This document shows, piece after piece, positions 1-8,090 of a stretch of 56,760 bases of DNA (positions are counted from its first letter, which is position 1; every line of letters begins with the position of its first letter). The stretch spans positions 1 to 56,760 of the forward strand of contig CAMTWK010000022.1 in assembly GCA_947085425.1 (NCBI GenBank), written 5' to 3'. A program made the translations under genes and the position numbers. Below the pieces are notes generated by a model, which was not told where the DNA came from, searched no databases, and saw only the letters and a program-made list of their open reading frames with translations. Source of the DNA: UKL13-2 sp947085425. Its GTDB lineage: Bacteria; Pseudomonadota; Gammaproteobacteria; Burkholderiales; Usitatibacteraceae.

Positions 1-63
1 GCCTAACGATTTAGGTGAGCAACCTGCCGTTGTTGGCCGGTCTGCTCGACCGCCGTGTTATGC
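1..63 (-). other. attC-like recombination site
   Basis: Read on the minus strand, the site opens with GCATAAC and closes with GTTAGGC, which fits the GTTRRRY core. Between them is an imperfect stem: GGT(c)GAGCA(g)ACC(g)GCC pairs with GGC(a)GGT-TGCTC-ACC around a 6-base AACAAC loop. Two bases on one arm have no partner, like the extrahelical bases that set attC polarity. Unpaired spacers (ACGGC and TAAATC) separate the stem from the core boxes. At about 63 nt it is within the usual attC size range. The inner core overlaps the hicA stop codon. A simple terminator is the main alternative, but there is no U-run and the core boxes fit an attC better. Confidence 0.72.
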
Positions 64-279
64 CTTAAGCGCATTGACAAACTCTTCAACGGAAACGCCC
101 GCCTGCTTCAGTACACCTGAGAGCGTGCCCGTTTTCAATTCGCGATGATTGGGAACTACGCAACCTTGAGACGCGCGACGGAGAACAATGTGACTGCCGC
201 GCTGGCGCGCAACTACAAATCCGAGTCGTTCGAGGGCGCGCACTGCGTCGGCACCGGAAACAACCGGCAGACTAGGCAT
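58..279 (-). CDS. hicA: HicA-family mRNA interferase toxin
   Basis: This 73-residue protein has the compact HicA double-stranded-RNA-binding-like fold: an N-terminal helix (GADAVRALERLGF), the strand with the catalytic histidine (GSHIVL, near residue 30), and the conserved tail pattern VPNHRELKTGTLSGVLKQAG. HicA toxins cleave mRNA and are held inactive by HicB. The ATG at 277-279 overlaps the end of hicB by 8 bases, so the two are translationally coupled with the antitoxin first. The stop codon lies inside the inner core of the attC-like hairpin, with almost no spacer. The gene looks complete. Confidence 0.85.
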   Translation of the reverse strand: MPSLPVVSGADAVRALERLGFVVARQRGSHIVLRRASQGCVVPNHRELKTGTLSGVLKQAGVSVEEFVNALKA

Positions 280-478
280 GCGCGGTTACGTGAAACGTAG
301 TGAGCAGTGAGCGACCCGTTACAGTTAACGGAAATTCCTCAAGATAAAGCTCGGTGGCTTCGCGCAAGTTCGCGAGCGCTTCCTCAACACTTTCGCCCTG
401 AGTAGTAGTTCCAGTTTCCGGATTCAGCGCAATAAAACCGCCTTCGGTGGCTGGTGTCAGTACAGCAGAAAGTTCCAT
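272..478 (-). CDS. hicB: HicB-family antitoxin
   Basis: This 68-residue protein has the HicB antitoxin core (GGFIALNPETGTTTQGESVEEALANL), a partial RNase-H-like fold that masks HicA. It lacks a clear C-terminal DNA-binding domain, so repression of the operon would depend on the complex. The start is set at the ATG at 478-476 because a strong ribosome binding site (AAAGGAGAAG, complement of 490-481) sits directly before it; a longer reading frame to 565 has no such signal and runs into the inverted repeat. It lies upstream of and overlaps hicA. Confidence 0.82.
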   Translation of the reverse strand: MELSAVLTPATEGGFIALNPETGTTTQGESVEEALANLREATELYLEEFPLTVTGRSLLTTFHVTAHA

Positions 479-500
479 GGCTTCTCCTTTGTTAGCACCA

Positions 501-506
501 AGTATA
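501..506 (-). promoter_or_regulatory. -10 element of the hicBA promoter
   Basis: The minus strand carries TATACT, a good sigma-70 -10 box, about 23 bases before the hicB start codon. No convincing -35 box lies 16-18 bases further upstream. A promoter inside the segment is expected for a toxin-antitoxin cassette, which must be expressed wherever it integrates. Confidence 0.5.
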
Positions 507-529
507 GCGCGGTCACTTTTTTGAAGGCA

Positions 530-610
530 TAACGAATAGCGTTTATCTGTCGCGGAGGCATTCATGATTCGAATCAGTTTGGCAGCGCGTCAGATAAACG
601 CTATTCGTTA
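530..610. repeat. Long perfect inverted repeat between prpE and hicB
   Basis: Two 20-base arms (530-549 and 591-610) are perfectly complementary. After one mismatched base the pairing continues for four more (CGCG/CGCG). The loop holds a 10-base palindrome, GATTCGAATC, at 566-575. On the minus strand the outer ends read ATCTAAC and GTTATGC, close to integron core boxes. However, the spacers are fully paired and there are no bulged bases, unlike a standard attC. It could be the attC of a preceding cassette, the site where hicBA integrated, or the prpE transcription terminator. Confidence 0.7.
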
Positions 611-619
611 GATTTAGCT

Positions 620-2545
620 TTAGATTTCGACGGCCGTGCGCACTTGCTCCAAAGCGCTTGCGTCTTCAATGGTGGTGAGGTCGCCGGGATCACGGCGCTC
701 ACACAGTGCTTGAATGGCGCGTCGTAATAATTTTCCGGAGCGGGTCTTGGGCAGCATGGTCACAAAATGCACCCGCGCCGGCCGGGCGATGGCACCGAGC
801 TCGCGATCCACGGTCGCCATGACTTCTTTTTCATGTGCGGCGATTGCGTCCAGCGTGTCAATTTTGCTGATGTCTTTAACCACCGCAAACGCCACCGGCA
901 CCTGGCCCTTGAGCGCATCGGCGACACCGACCACGGCAACCTCGGCAATATTGCTGTGCGCCTGAATCGCTTCTTCAATTTCGCGTGTGCCCAGCCGATG
1001 ACCGGCGACATTAATCACGTCGTCGGTGCGGCCCATGATGAAGTAATAACCGTCATCATCAACAATGGCCCAATCAAAGGTGGTGTAAACCATTTCATTT
1101 TTAAACGATGAAAAATAGGTTTTAACAAAACGTTCGTCGTCGCCCCAAATGGTCGACATAAAGCCGGGGGGCAGCGGCGGCACAATACACAACACGCCTT
1201 TTTCATTCGGCCCGACGGCGGCACCGGTTTCTTCGTGTTTGAGTTTGACGTTGTAACCGTAGGTGGCAAAACTCGGTGAGCCGAGTTTGCGTGGGGTCTT
1301 TTCAATGCCCGGCTGCGCACTGAGAATCGGCCAGCCACTTTCGGTTTGCCAATAATTGTCGATCACCTTTACGCCGGTGCCCTGTTCTATCCAATCGCTG
1401 GTCGGCTGATCAAGCGGCTCACCAGCCAGATAAAGATAACGCAGGCTTGATGTTTTGTACTTTGAAAGATAAGCGGGGTCTTGTTTTTTTAATACCCTGA
1501 CCGCGGTGGGTGATGAAAACATCGCCACCACATTGTATTGCTCAACAATGGTCCACCACACGCCCGGGTCCGGACGAATCGGCAGCCCCTCATACATGAT
1601 GGTGGTGGAGCCGTTGATCAACGGGCCGTAAACAATGTACGAATGCCCCACCACCCAGCCGATATCCGAGGTGCAAAAAAAAGCTTCGCCGGCGTCGGTG
1701 GCAAAAATATTCGCCATCGACGCGGCCAGGGCAACCGCATATCCGCCGGTGTCACGCTGCACACCCTTGGGATTGCCGGTGGTGCCGCTGGTGTAAAGAA
1801 TGTACGAAGGATGGCTTGACTCGACCCAAACACACGGCACCACTTCTTCCACATGTCGCGGCCATAACGCGGCGTAGTCCATGTCACGGCCCGGCAACAC
1901 CTGCATGCCACGATCGAGATGACGATTGACAATCACCACGTGGCGCGGCGGATATTTGGCAAGTTTAATGGACTCATCGGCGAGTGGCTTGAGCGGGATG
2001 ACTTTGCCGCCACGTAAACCGGCATCGGCGGTGATCATCACCAATGGCTGGGCGTCGTCGATGCGCGCGGCCAGCGATGCGGCGGCAAATCCGCCAAACA
2101 CCACCGAATGAATCGCGCCGATACGCACGGTGGCGAGCATCGCAAACACCGCCTCGGGTACCATCGGCATATAAATCAACACCCGGTCCCCTTTGCCCAC
2201 GCCCAATGATTTTAGAATCGCAGCAAAACGATTCACTTCATCGAACAATTGCCGGTAGGTAAAGGTGCGGGTTTCTTCCACCTCCGACGAAATCCACACC
2301 AGCGCACTTTGATCGGCACGGCTGGCGAGGTGGCGGTCAACGGCGTTATAACAAAGATTGGTTTCACCACCTACAAACCATCGGGCGAAGGGCGGATCGG
2401 AATAATCACAAACCTGCGTGAAAGGTTTGACCCAGTCTATGCGGGCGGCTTGTTCGGTCCAGAACGGCTCGGGGGACACCAGTGATCTGGCGTGTTGGGC
2501 GAGATAGGTCGTTTTTTTTGCGGCCATGGTGTTCACTCTCATCAT
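620..2545 (-). CDS. prpE: Propionate--CoA ligase
   Basis: PrpE activates propionate to propionyl-CoA through an acyl-adenylate, the entry step of the methylcitrate cycle. The roughly 640-residue protein is an acetyl-CoA-synthetase-type ANL enzyme. It has the AMP-binding loop YTSGTTGNPKG in the middle, YWQTESGWP, the hinge region GRTDDVINVAGHRLGT, and the C-terminal catalytic lysine motif PKTRSGKLLRR, whose lysine is the known acetylation site. The ATG at 2545 is chosen because AGGA lies five bases before it; the ATG at 2527 is a close alternative. It is separated from the other prp genes at 28.7-35.6 kb. AcsA is the alternative reading, but overall pattern and genome content favour PrpE. Confidence 0.85.
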   Translation of the reverse strand: MMRVNTMAAKKTTYLAQHARSLVSPEPFWTEQAARIDWVKPFTQVCDYSDPPFARWFVGGETNLCYNAVDRHLASRADQSALVWISSEVEETRTFTYRQLFDEVNRFAAILKSLGVGKGDRVLIYMPMVPEAVFAMLATVRIGAIHSVVFGGFAAASLAARIDDAQPLVMITADAGLRGGKVIPLKPLADESIKLAKYPPRHVVIVNRHLDRGMQVLPGRDMDYAALWPRHVEEVVPCVWVESSHPSYILYTSGTTGNPKGVQRDTGGYAVALAASMANIFATDAGEAFFCTSDIGWVVGHSYIVYGPLINGSTTIMYEGLPIRPDPGVWWTIVEQYNVVAMFSSPTAVRVLKKQDPAYLSKYKTSSLRYLYLAGEPLDQPTSDWIEQGTGVKVIDNYWQTESGWPILSAQPGIEKTPRKLGSPSFATYGYNVKLKHEETGAAVGPNEKGVLCIVPPLPPGFMSTIWGDDERFVKTYFSSFKNEMVYTTFDWAIVDDDGYYFIMGRTDDVINVAGHRLGTREIEEAIQAHSNIAEVAVVGVADALKGQVPVAFAVVKDISKIDTLDAIAAHEKEVMATVDRELGAIARPARVHFVTMLPKTRSGKLLRRAIQALCERRDPGDLTTIEDASALEQVRTAVEI

Positions 2546-2591
2546 CGGGTTCCTGCAAACCAACAGGCGTGATGATGTTACCGCAGCCGAC

Positions 2592-3152
2592 CTAATTAAA
2601 AATAATTTCTTCGATCGCGGCGAGCAGCGCCTTGGATTTGGCCGGTTTGGTGAGGTAACCATTGGCGCCCAGTTTCAGGCCCTGCATGATGTCGTCTAGT
2701 CCACCCAGGCTGGACAACATTAATACCGGCAGGTCCGGCATGTGGCCGCTGGAACGGATGCGATTGAGAATATCAAAACCATTGGCGTCCGGCAGCAATA
2801 CATCGAGCAAAACCAAATCAGGTTTTGCTTTGAAGCCCTGTACAATTTCGGCGCGGTTGGCGGCGCGCACCACGCGGTAGTCCGCCTTCTTCAAAATTTG
2901 CTCAAGCAGCATGGCCGTTATGGCGTCGTCTTCGATCACCAGCACGGTCGGCGGCGAGTGAATTGGGGTGCGGCTTGGTGCGTCCGGAAACAGGCGCACA
3001 AAAAAACCATTACTGTTTAACTTCGATTCACCAATGATGGCTTCGTCATTCAGCGCCTTGGCCTGCTGCGGGGTTGGCACCGGCTCTGGCACGGTTTTGC
3101 TTGGATCCAGTATTGCCGTGAAATCGAGGTCAAAATTGTCTTCGGTTGACAT
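2592..3152 (-). CDS. Response regulator with a C-terminal receiver domain
   Basis: The N-terminal ~70 residues are acidic and proline-rich with no recognised domain. The rest is a receiver domain with the acidic pocket (VIEDD), the phospho-accepting aspartate in LLLDVLLPDANG, the switch serine in MLSS and the conserved lysine in TKPAKS. There is no output domain, so it probably acts through protein contacts, as single-domain CheY-like regulators do. No histidine kinase gene is nearby. The start at 3152 (MSTEDN) is preferred on sequence sense; a frame open to 3209 leaves it uncertain. It lies upstream of prpE on the same strand, with a short gap. Confidence 0.75.
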   Translation of the reverse strand: MSTEDNFDLDFTAILDPSKTVPEPVPTPQQAKALNDEAIIGESKLNSNGFFVRLFPDAPSRTPIHSPPTVLVIEDDAITAMLLEQILKKADYRVVRAANRAEIVQGFKAKPDLVLLDVLLPDANGFDILNRIRSSGHMPDLPVLMLSSLGGLDDIMQGLKLGANGYLTKPAKSKALLAAIEEIIFN

Positions 3153-3383
3153 ACGGGTGCTCGTCGCCTGTGTGTAAAATTTGTGTCGGATCACTTGCCA
3201 ACGTCGCAATAGACCCGCGACAAAGGCAGTTTGACCTCGTTATTATTTATTTTTGCTGCCGCCATTGTACAGTGGAGTCGGGACCATCATGCCTGACAAA
3301 AGTCAATCATTGTGCGCTACGGGCTGCGCCCGGACAAATCCAGAATTGCCCAAGCAGACGTGAGCCAATCCTGCAATATTGCG

Positions 3384-4697
3384 TTAATGCATGGCTCTCG
3401 GATTGTCGGCCGAGGCATGTTTCCTCGAAAAATACTCTTTGGACTGCATTTCGCGCAGGCGTGAGGCGGTACGGCCAAATTCGGTCGAGACCATCATGGC
3501 AGCGTCTCCGCCCTTTTTATTGATGGCGGCGGCCCGAGACGGCGCACCGACCGGAATGCGCTCATCGACCACCAACTGCTCCGGTTCGACCTCGGCCGAA
3601 CAAATCAATTTGACGCGCTGATCGTAAAACACATCCACCAACCAGGTCAAACGGCGGACCACGTCGGCGCGATTTTTGGCGTGTAACTGGGGAATATTGG
3701 AGATCAGCACAGTGTGATATTGACTGGCAATTTCCAGATAATCGACCTGGCTGCGCGGTTTGACACAGAGGTCGGCAAAATCAAACCAGACCACGCCCTT
3801 GGCACGACGAATAAACGCGACCGGCCGGCCACCGATCTGCAACGTGCCATGTTCGGTGTAGGTCGCCTTGGACATGGCGGTGAAGGTACGAGCCAGAGCA
3901 TGATCGGCGTTGGCGCGACTTTCCGCTGCCGACACATCGGCCATGGCCGCAATGGTGTGATAAATCGGAATGGATTCGAGAATACGCCTACGGTGATCAC
4001 GATCACCGGCAATTTCGATCACTTCCAGCTCATGATTGAGAATGTCGATGGCCGGTAAAAAACGCGCACGTTGCAGGCCGTTTGGGTAAAGATCATCCGG
4101 CTGGTAATTAGAGGTCATGACCAGCACCACGCCTTTGCCGATCAACAACTCCAGCAGGCGGCCGAGAATCATGGCATCGGCAATGTCGGACACGTGAAAT
4201 TCATCAAAACAGAGCAAACGCAATTGTTTGGCGATTTTGGTCGAGATCGGATCGAGTGGATCCTCGCTGCCGGCGTGTTGGTGCATCTCGGCGTGTAACT
4301 CACGCATAAAGGCATGAAAGTGCACACGGCGTTTGCGCTTTAAGGTCGATACGTTATAAAACGCATCCATCATCAACGATTTGCCGCGGCCGACACTGCC
4401 CCAAATGTAGATGCCCCGGGGTGGACGTTTGCCACCGCCAAAATTGGTTACCAGCCGGTTGATTTTGCCCTGTCGATATTGCCGATAGTTTTCAATTTCG
4501 CCGTGTAATCGTTCGAGGTGATTCAACACCGCCATTTGTGCCGGATCAGATTGATAATCACGACTCTGCGAAAATTTCCAATACCATTCGAGTGGTGAGC
4601 CCGCCTCGATGACGGCGCTCTCACCGACCCCACCCGCCTCACTGTATTGGTCGGCCTCACCGGAAATATTGATGGTTGATTCTGCGCGGTTATTCAT
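3384..4697 (-). CDS. zapE: Cell division ATPase ZapE (AFG1-like)
   Basis: The 437-residue protein is an AFG1/ZapE P-loop ATPase. The Walker A motif GSVGRGKS is at about residues 100-107 and the Walker B motif LLCFDEFHVSD near 161-171. It also has the family feature MTSNYQPDDLYPNGLQR, which includes the sensor region. In E. coli ZapE interacts with FtsZ and affects Z-ring stability under stress; mitochondrial AFG1 helps turn over respiratory-chain subunits. It is the last gene of the TCA block and probably shares its transcript, as in many betaproteobacteria. The C-terminal ~30 residues are charged and poorly conserved. Confidence 0.88.
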   Translation of the reverse strand: MNNRAESTINISGEADQYSEAGGVGESAVIEAGSPLEWYWKFSQSRDYQSDPAQMAVLNHLERLHGEIENYRQYRQGKINRLVTNFGGGKRPPRGIYIWGSVGRGKSLMMDAFYNVSTLKRKRRVHFHAFMRELHAEMHQHAGSEDPLDPISTKIAKQLRLLCFDEFHVSDIADAMILGRLLELLIGKGVVLVMTSNYQPDDLYPNGLQRARFLPAIDILNHELEVIEIAGDRDHRRRILESIPIYHTIAAMADVSAAESRANADHALARTFTAMSKATYTEHGTLQIGGRPVAFIRRAKGVVWFDFADLCVKPRSQVDYLEIASQYHTVLISNIPQLHAKNRADVVRRLTWLVDVFYDQRVKLICSAEVEPEQLVVDERIPVGAPSRAAAINKKGGDAAMMVSTEFGRTASRLREMQSKEYFSRKHASADNPRAMH

Positions 4698-4843
4698 AAG
4701 CAGCCGTTACTTGTGTAAGCCGCAATACCATCAGCGTGGGCAGATGAGGAATGCGCCAAAGCCAAAACACGAGTGCTGGCGCGCTGTTTCGGCACAAATG
4801 CCACCGAAAATAGCGCCAACAGGAGACTTTTACCAACAATCAT
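4694..4843 (-). CDS. Possible 49-residue small ORF upstream of zapE
   Basis: In the 200-base gap between lpdA and zapE an ORF runs from the ATG at 4843 and stops at a TGA that overlaps the zapE ATG (ATGA arrangement), as in translational coupling. The product begins with a basic residue and a hydrophobic run (MIVGKSLLLALFSVAFVP), like a short signal or leader segment. There is no good ribosome binding site and no family was recognised. It may be chance, or a leader that controls zapE translation. Confidence 0.22.
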   Translation of the reverse strand: MIVGKSLLLALFSVAFVPKQRASTRVLALAHSSSAHADGIAAYTSNGCL

Positions 4844-4898
4844 CCGGCGTGAATACCCGGCAAAAGTGCGTCAAGACGGATCCCGAATATTGCTGCCA

Positions 4899-6344
4899 TC
4901 ACATATTCAAGGTGCGTTTATCAACCGCCAAGGCGGCCTCACGTACCGCTTCCGACAGCGTCGGATGGCCGTGGACAATTCGCGCCAGGTCTTCACTGGC
5001 CGCCTTAAATTCCATGGCCACCACCAGTTCCTGAATCAATTCAGAGGCGTGGGCGTGAATAATGTGGCCACCGAGAATTCGATCGGTGCTGGCGTCGGCA
5101 ATAATCTTCACAAAACCGCCGGTTTCGCCCTGCCCTAGCGCACGACCATTGGCCATGAATGGAAACTGCCCGCACTTGACGGCCACCCCTTCGGCCTTGA
5201 GTTGCTGTTCGGTCTTGCCGACCCAGGCAACTTCGGGAGACGTGTAAATAATCCACGGGATGGTATTGAAATCAATATGCGGTTGCTGACCGGCGATACG
5301 CTCGGCCACCGCCACACCTTCGTCTTCGGCTTTGTGCGCGAGCATCGGTCCGCGCACCACGTCACCGACCGCATACACATTCGGCAAATTGGTGGCGCAA
5401 TGGTCATCCACCTCGATAAAGCCGCGCTCGGAAATTTTTAATCCGACCACATCGGCGCCCAGCCCATCGGTATTGGGCACCCGGCCCACCGACACGATTA
5501 ATTTGTCGCATTCCAACTTTTGCGCGGCACCTTTGTCGTCGGTGTATTCAACGGTGATGCCGGATTTTTTGCTGGTGACTTTACTGATGTTCACACCGAG
5601 CTTGATGTCCAGCCCCTGCTCTTTAGTGAAAACTTTCCACGCTTCTTTTTGGATCGCCTCGTCAGTGACCGCCAAAAAAGTTGGCAGCGCTTCGAGTACC
5701 GTGACACTTGCACCCAGCCGCCGCCAGACACTGCCGAGCTCAAGCCCAATCACGCCGGCACCAATCACACCCAGCCGTTTTGGTACGGCACCAAACATCA
5801 ACGCGCCTTCGTTGTCACAAACGTCGACATTATCCACCGCAATACCCGGCAAATGACGCGCTTTGGAACCGGTGGCGATGATGACGTGTTTGGCGGTGAC
5901 GGTGCTGTCACCCTTGCCGGTTTTTTCACCAGCCGCGATTTGGATCGTGTATTGACCATCGGCTGTGCCGGCAAATTTGCCGAAACCTTTTATCCATGTG
6001 ATTTTGTTTTTGCGAAACAAAAATTCGATGCCCTTGGTCATCTTGCCAACAATATTGTCCTTGCGACCCTGCATCTTTTTGATGTCGACCTTCATACCGG
6101 ACACACTGATGCCGTGGTCCTGATATTTGTGTTCGATCTTTTCGACGTTTTCCGACGACTCCAACAACGCCTTGGACGGAATACAACCGACGTTTAAGCA
6201 GGTGCCGCCGAGCGCCAGTTCACCCTTGGGATTTTTCCAGCCCTCAATACAAGCCACAGAAAAACCGAGCTGCGCGGCACGAATGGCGGCGATATATCCG
6301 CCCGGGCCGGCACCAATCACCACAACATCAAATGTATTCGACAT
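4899..6344 (-). CDS. lpdA: Dihydrolipoyl dehydrogenase (E3)
   Basis: E3 reoxidises the dihydrolipoyl arms of 2-oxoglutarate dehydrogenase and passes electrons to NAD. The 481-residue flavoprotein shows the FAD site GAGPGGY near residue 11, the redox disulfide GGTCLNVGC (Cys49 and Cys54), the NAD site GVIGAGVIGLELG, the second FAD contact YAVGDV, and the C-terminal His-Glu pair in HGHPTLSEAV. It is full length. It lies in the sucA-sucB-lpdA order, which marks it as the OGDH-linked E3; whether it also serves pyruvate dehydrogenase cannot be told from this window. Confidence 0.95.
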   Translation of the reverse strand: MSNTFDVVVIGAGPGGYIAAIRAAQLGFSVACIEGWKNPKGELALGGTCLNVGCIPSKALLESSENVEKIEHKYQDHGISVSGMKVDIKKMQGRKDNIVGKMTKGIEFLFRKNKITWIKGFGKFAGTADGQYTIQIAAGEKTGKGDSTVTAKHVIIATGSKARHLPGIAVDNVDVCDNEGALMFGAVPKRLGVIGAGVIGLELGSVWRRLGASVTVLEALPTFLAVTDEAIQKEAWKVFTKEQGLDIKLGVNISKVTSKKSGITVEYTDDKGAAQKLECDKLIVSVGRVPNTDGLGADVVGLKISERGFIEVDDHCATNLPNVYAVGDVVRGPMLAHKAEDEGVAVAERIAGQQPHIDFNTIPWIIYTSPEVAWVGKTEQQLKAEGVAVKCGQFPFMANGRALGQGETGGFVKIIADASTDRILGGHIIHAHASELIQELVVAMEFKAASEDLARIVHGHPTLSEAVREAALAVDKRTLNM

Positions 6345-6444
6345 GATCCAGTTCCATTATTTCGAGTTAATTTTTTGACACTGCAATTTGTGGGCAGGCA
6401 AAGCAAAATGCGAAGCCAGATGTAAAACCACAAGCAAGCAACCA

Positions 6445-6732
6445 TCAAAGCCACATGCGTGAAACATGCACACCCAGTGCGGCACAAAAACCGGCGACAA
6501 ACGGCGAGGTGCGTGACAACACAAACGGCGGATGTTTCATCCAACGGGTAAACCAAAGCGTCAATCCAACCGCCAAACCGACTGCGAGCGGAATGGCCAC
6601 CATCGACGACACATAACGGCCAAACCACTTCGACAACAACACGGTCAACAAGCCCGTCAGCAACACACCGATGATCAAAAACACCAACTTCAGAACCAGC
6701 CGTGATGTCCTAAATTTTGATTTTTTCGCCAT
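6445..6732 (-). CDS. Small membrane protein within the odh cluster
   Basis: This 95-residue protein starts with a basic segment (MAKKSKFRTSRLVLK). It has two clear hydrophobic helices (about 13-33 and 42-61) and a third weaker one near the C-terminus. The gene sits between sucB and lpdA, 20 bases after the sucB stop codon, so it is probably co-transcribed with them. No family was recognised. It could tether the dehydrogenase complex to the membrane or be unrelated; nothing in the sequence decides this. Confidence 0.6.
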   Translation of the reverse strand: MAKKSKFRTSRLVLKLVFLIIGVLLTGLLTVLLSKWFGRYVSSMVAIPLAVGLAVGLTLWFTRWMKHPPFVLSRTSPFVAGFCAALGVHVSRMWL

Positions 6733-6752
6733 TCAACACAACACCGGACGCA

Positions 6753-7973
6753 CTAAATATCGAGCAACAAACGCGCCGGATCTTCCAGCGCTTCTTTCAT
6801 CGCCACCAGCGCCAGCACCGCTTCACGACCGTCGATAATGCGATGGTCGTAACTCATGGCCAGATAATTCATCGGACGGATGACGATTTGACCGTTCTCA
6901 ACCACCGGCCGCTCTTTGGTGGCGTGCACACCCAAAATTGCCGATTGTGGTGGATTGATAATCGGTGTCGACAGCATCGAACCAAATACACCCCCATTGG
7001 AAATCGAGAAAGTGCCGCCGGTTAAATCGTCCATCGTCAGCTTGCCATCTTTGGCCTTTTGACCAAATTCGGCAATTTTCTTTTCAATTTCGGCGATTGA
7101 CATTTGATCGACGTCGCGCAATATCGGCACCACCAAACCCCGCTCGGTGCCGACCGCAATACCGATGTCGTAATACCCGTGGTAAACAATATCGTTGCCA
7201 TCAACCGAGGCGTTGACCACCGGGAATTTTTTCAGCGCATGCACGGCAGCTTTGACAAAAAACGACATAAAGCCGAGTTTGACGCCGTGCTGTTTTTCAA
7301 ATTTTTCTTTATAGGTATTACGCAGCGCAATCACCGGTGCCATATTGACTTCGTTAAACGTGGTCAGAATGGCAGCAGTCGCTTGTGACTGCAACAAGCG
7401 TTCGGCAATACGCGCACGCAAACGCGACATCGGCACCCGTTGTTCGGCGCGATCACCGGCAGGAATAGAGGCAACCGGTGCGGCCGCTTGGGCTGGTGAT
7501 GCACTGGCTGCAGCAGCCGATGTTCCGGCGACTTTGTTGACCACATCTTCTTTGGTCACCCGACCACCACGGCCGGACCCTTCAACATCGGTGACATTGT
7601 TTTCCGCAGCAATTTTGGCAGCGGCGGGACTCATGGCAGCATTGGTTGCGGTAGCGGAGGACCCTTTTGCGGCCGGCGCAGCGGCGGCCTTGGCCGCAGG
7701 CGCGGCTTTCTCAGCCGGTGCGGCAGTTGCTTTCGCCGTCGTATCGATCACTGCAATCAATTCACCGGACGTCACCAATTCACCATCGGCTTTGACAATT
7801 TTGACGATCACACCATCAGCCGGCGCCGGAATCTCCATCACCACCTTGTCGGTCTCAATGTCGATCAGGTTTTCATCACGCTTGACCGCATCACCAACTT
7901 TTTTGTGCCAGACAACCAGGGTTGCTTCGGCGACCGATTCAGACAACTGGGGAACTTTGACTTCGATTTGCAT
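6753..7973 (-). CDS. sucB: Dihydrolipoyllysine succinyltransferase (OGDH E2)
   Basis: E2 transfers the succinyl group from lipoyl-lysine to CoA and forms the core of the complex. The 406-residue protein has an N-terminal lipoyl domain with the modified lysine in ETDKVVMEIP (Lys43), an Ala/Pro-rich flexible linker (about 78-110), a peripheral subunit-binding domain (SPAAAKIAAENNV...GSGRGGRVTKEDV), and a C-terminal acyltransferase domain with the active-site histidine and aspartate in YDHRIIDGREAV. It has one lipoyl domain, as usual for SucB. AAGGA precedes the ATG. It follows sucA directly. Confidence 0.95.
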   Translation of the reverse strand: MQIEVKVPQLSESVAEATLVVWHKKVGDAVKRDENLIDIETDKVVMEIPAPADGVIVKIVKADGELVTSGELIAVIDTTAKATAAPAEKAAPAAKAAAAPAAKGSSATATNAAMSPAAAKIAAENNVTDVEGSGRGGRVTKEDVVNKVAGTSAAAASASPAQAAAPVASIPAGDRAEQRVPMSRLRARIAERLLQSQATAAILTTFNEVNMAPVIALRNTYKEKFEKQHGVKLGFMSFFVKAAVHALKKFPVVNASVDGNDIVYHGYYDIGIAVGTERGLVVPILRDVDQMSIAEIEKKIAEFGQKAKDGKLTMDDLTGGTFSISNGGVFGSMLSTPIINPPQSAILGVHATKERPVVENGQIVIRPMNYLAMSYDHRIIDGREAVLALVAMKEALEDPARLLLDI

Positions 7974-8090
7974 AATTTTTCCTTTTACTTTTTACGCATT
8001 GTTACTGTTGTCTCGTCTGGTTGATTGGTCACACTAAACGCCATCAACCGCAAACTGAGCCGACAATCTAAAGTGACGGTCTGGCTACTA

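Larger units (their letters stand above)
7..532 (-). mobile_element. Putative integron gene cassette carrying hicBA
   Basis: On the minus strand this segment starts right after the G of a GTTATGC core (533-527) and ends at the G of a GTTAGGC core (7-1), which are the points where an integron integrase cuts. Between them lie a promoter, hicB, hicA and an attC-like hairpin. The first bases of the segment (TTATGC, preceded by G when circularised) are perfectly complementary to the inner core GCATAAC at 63-57, as expected when a cassette closes into a circle. Toxin-antitoxin pairs with their own promoters are common cassettes in sedentary chromosomal integrons. No integrase gene lies in the window, so this could be a single stray cassette or the edge of an array extending past position 1. 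The boundaries are read by eye. Confidence 0.6.

Noticed and set aside
620..2545. Acetyl-CoA synthetase as an alternative to PrpE
   Set aside because: Fold is shared, but the sequence pattern around the active site and presence of all other methylcitrate genes favour propionate; kept as a minor doubt only.
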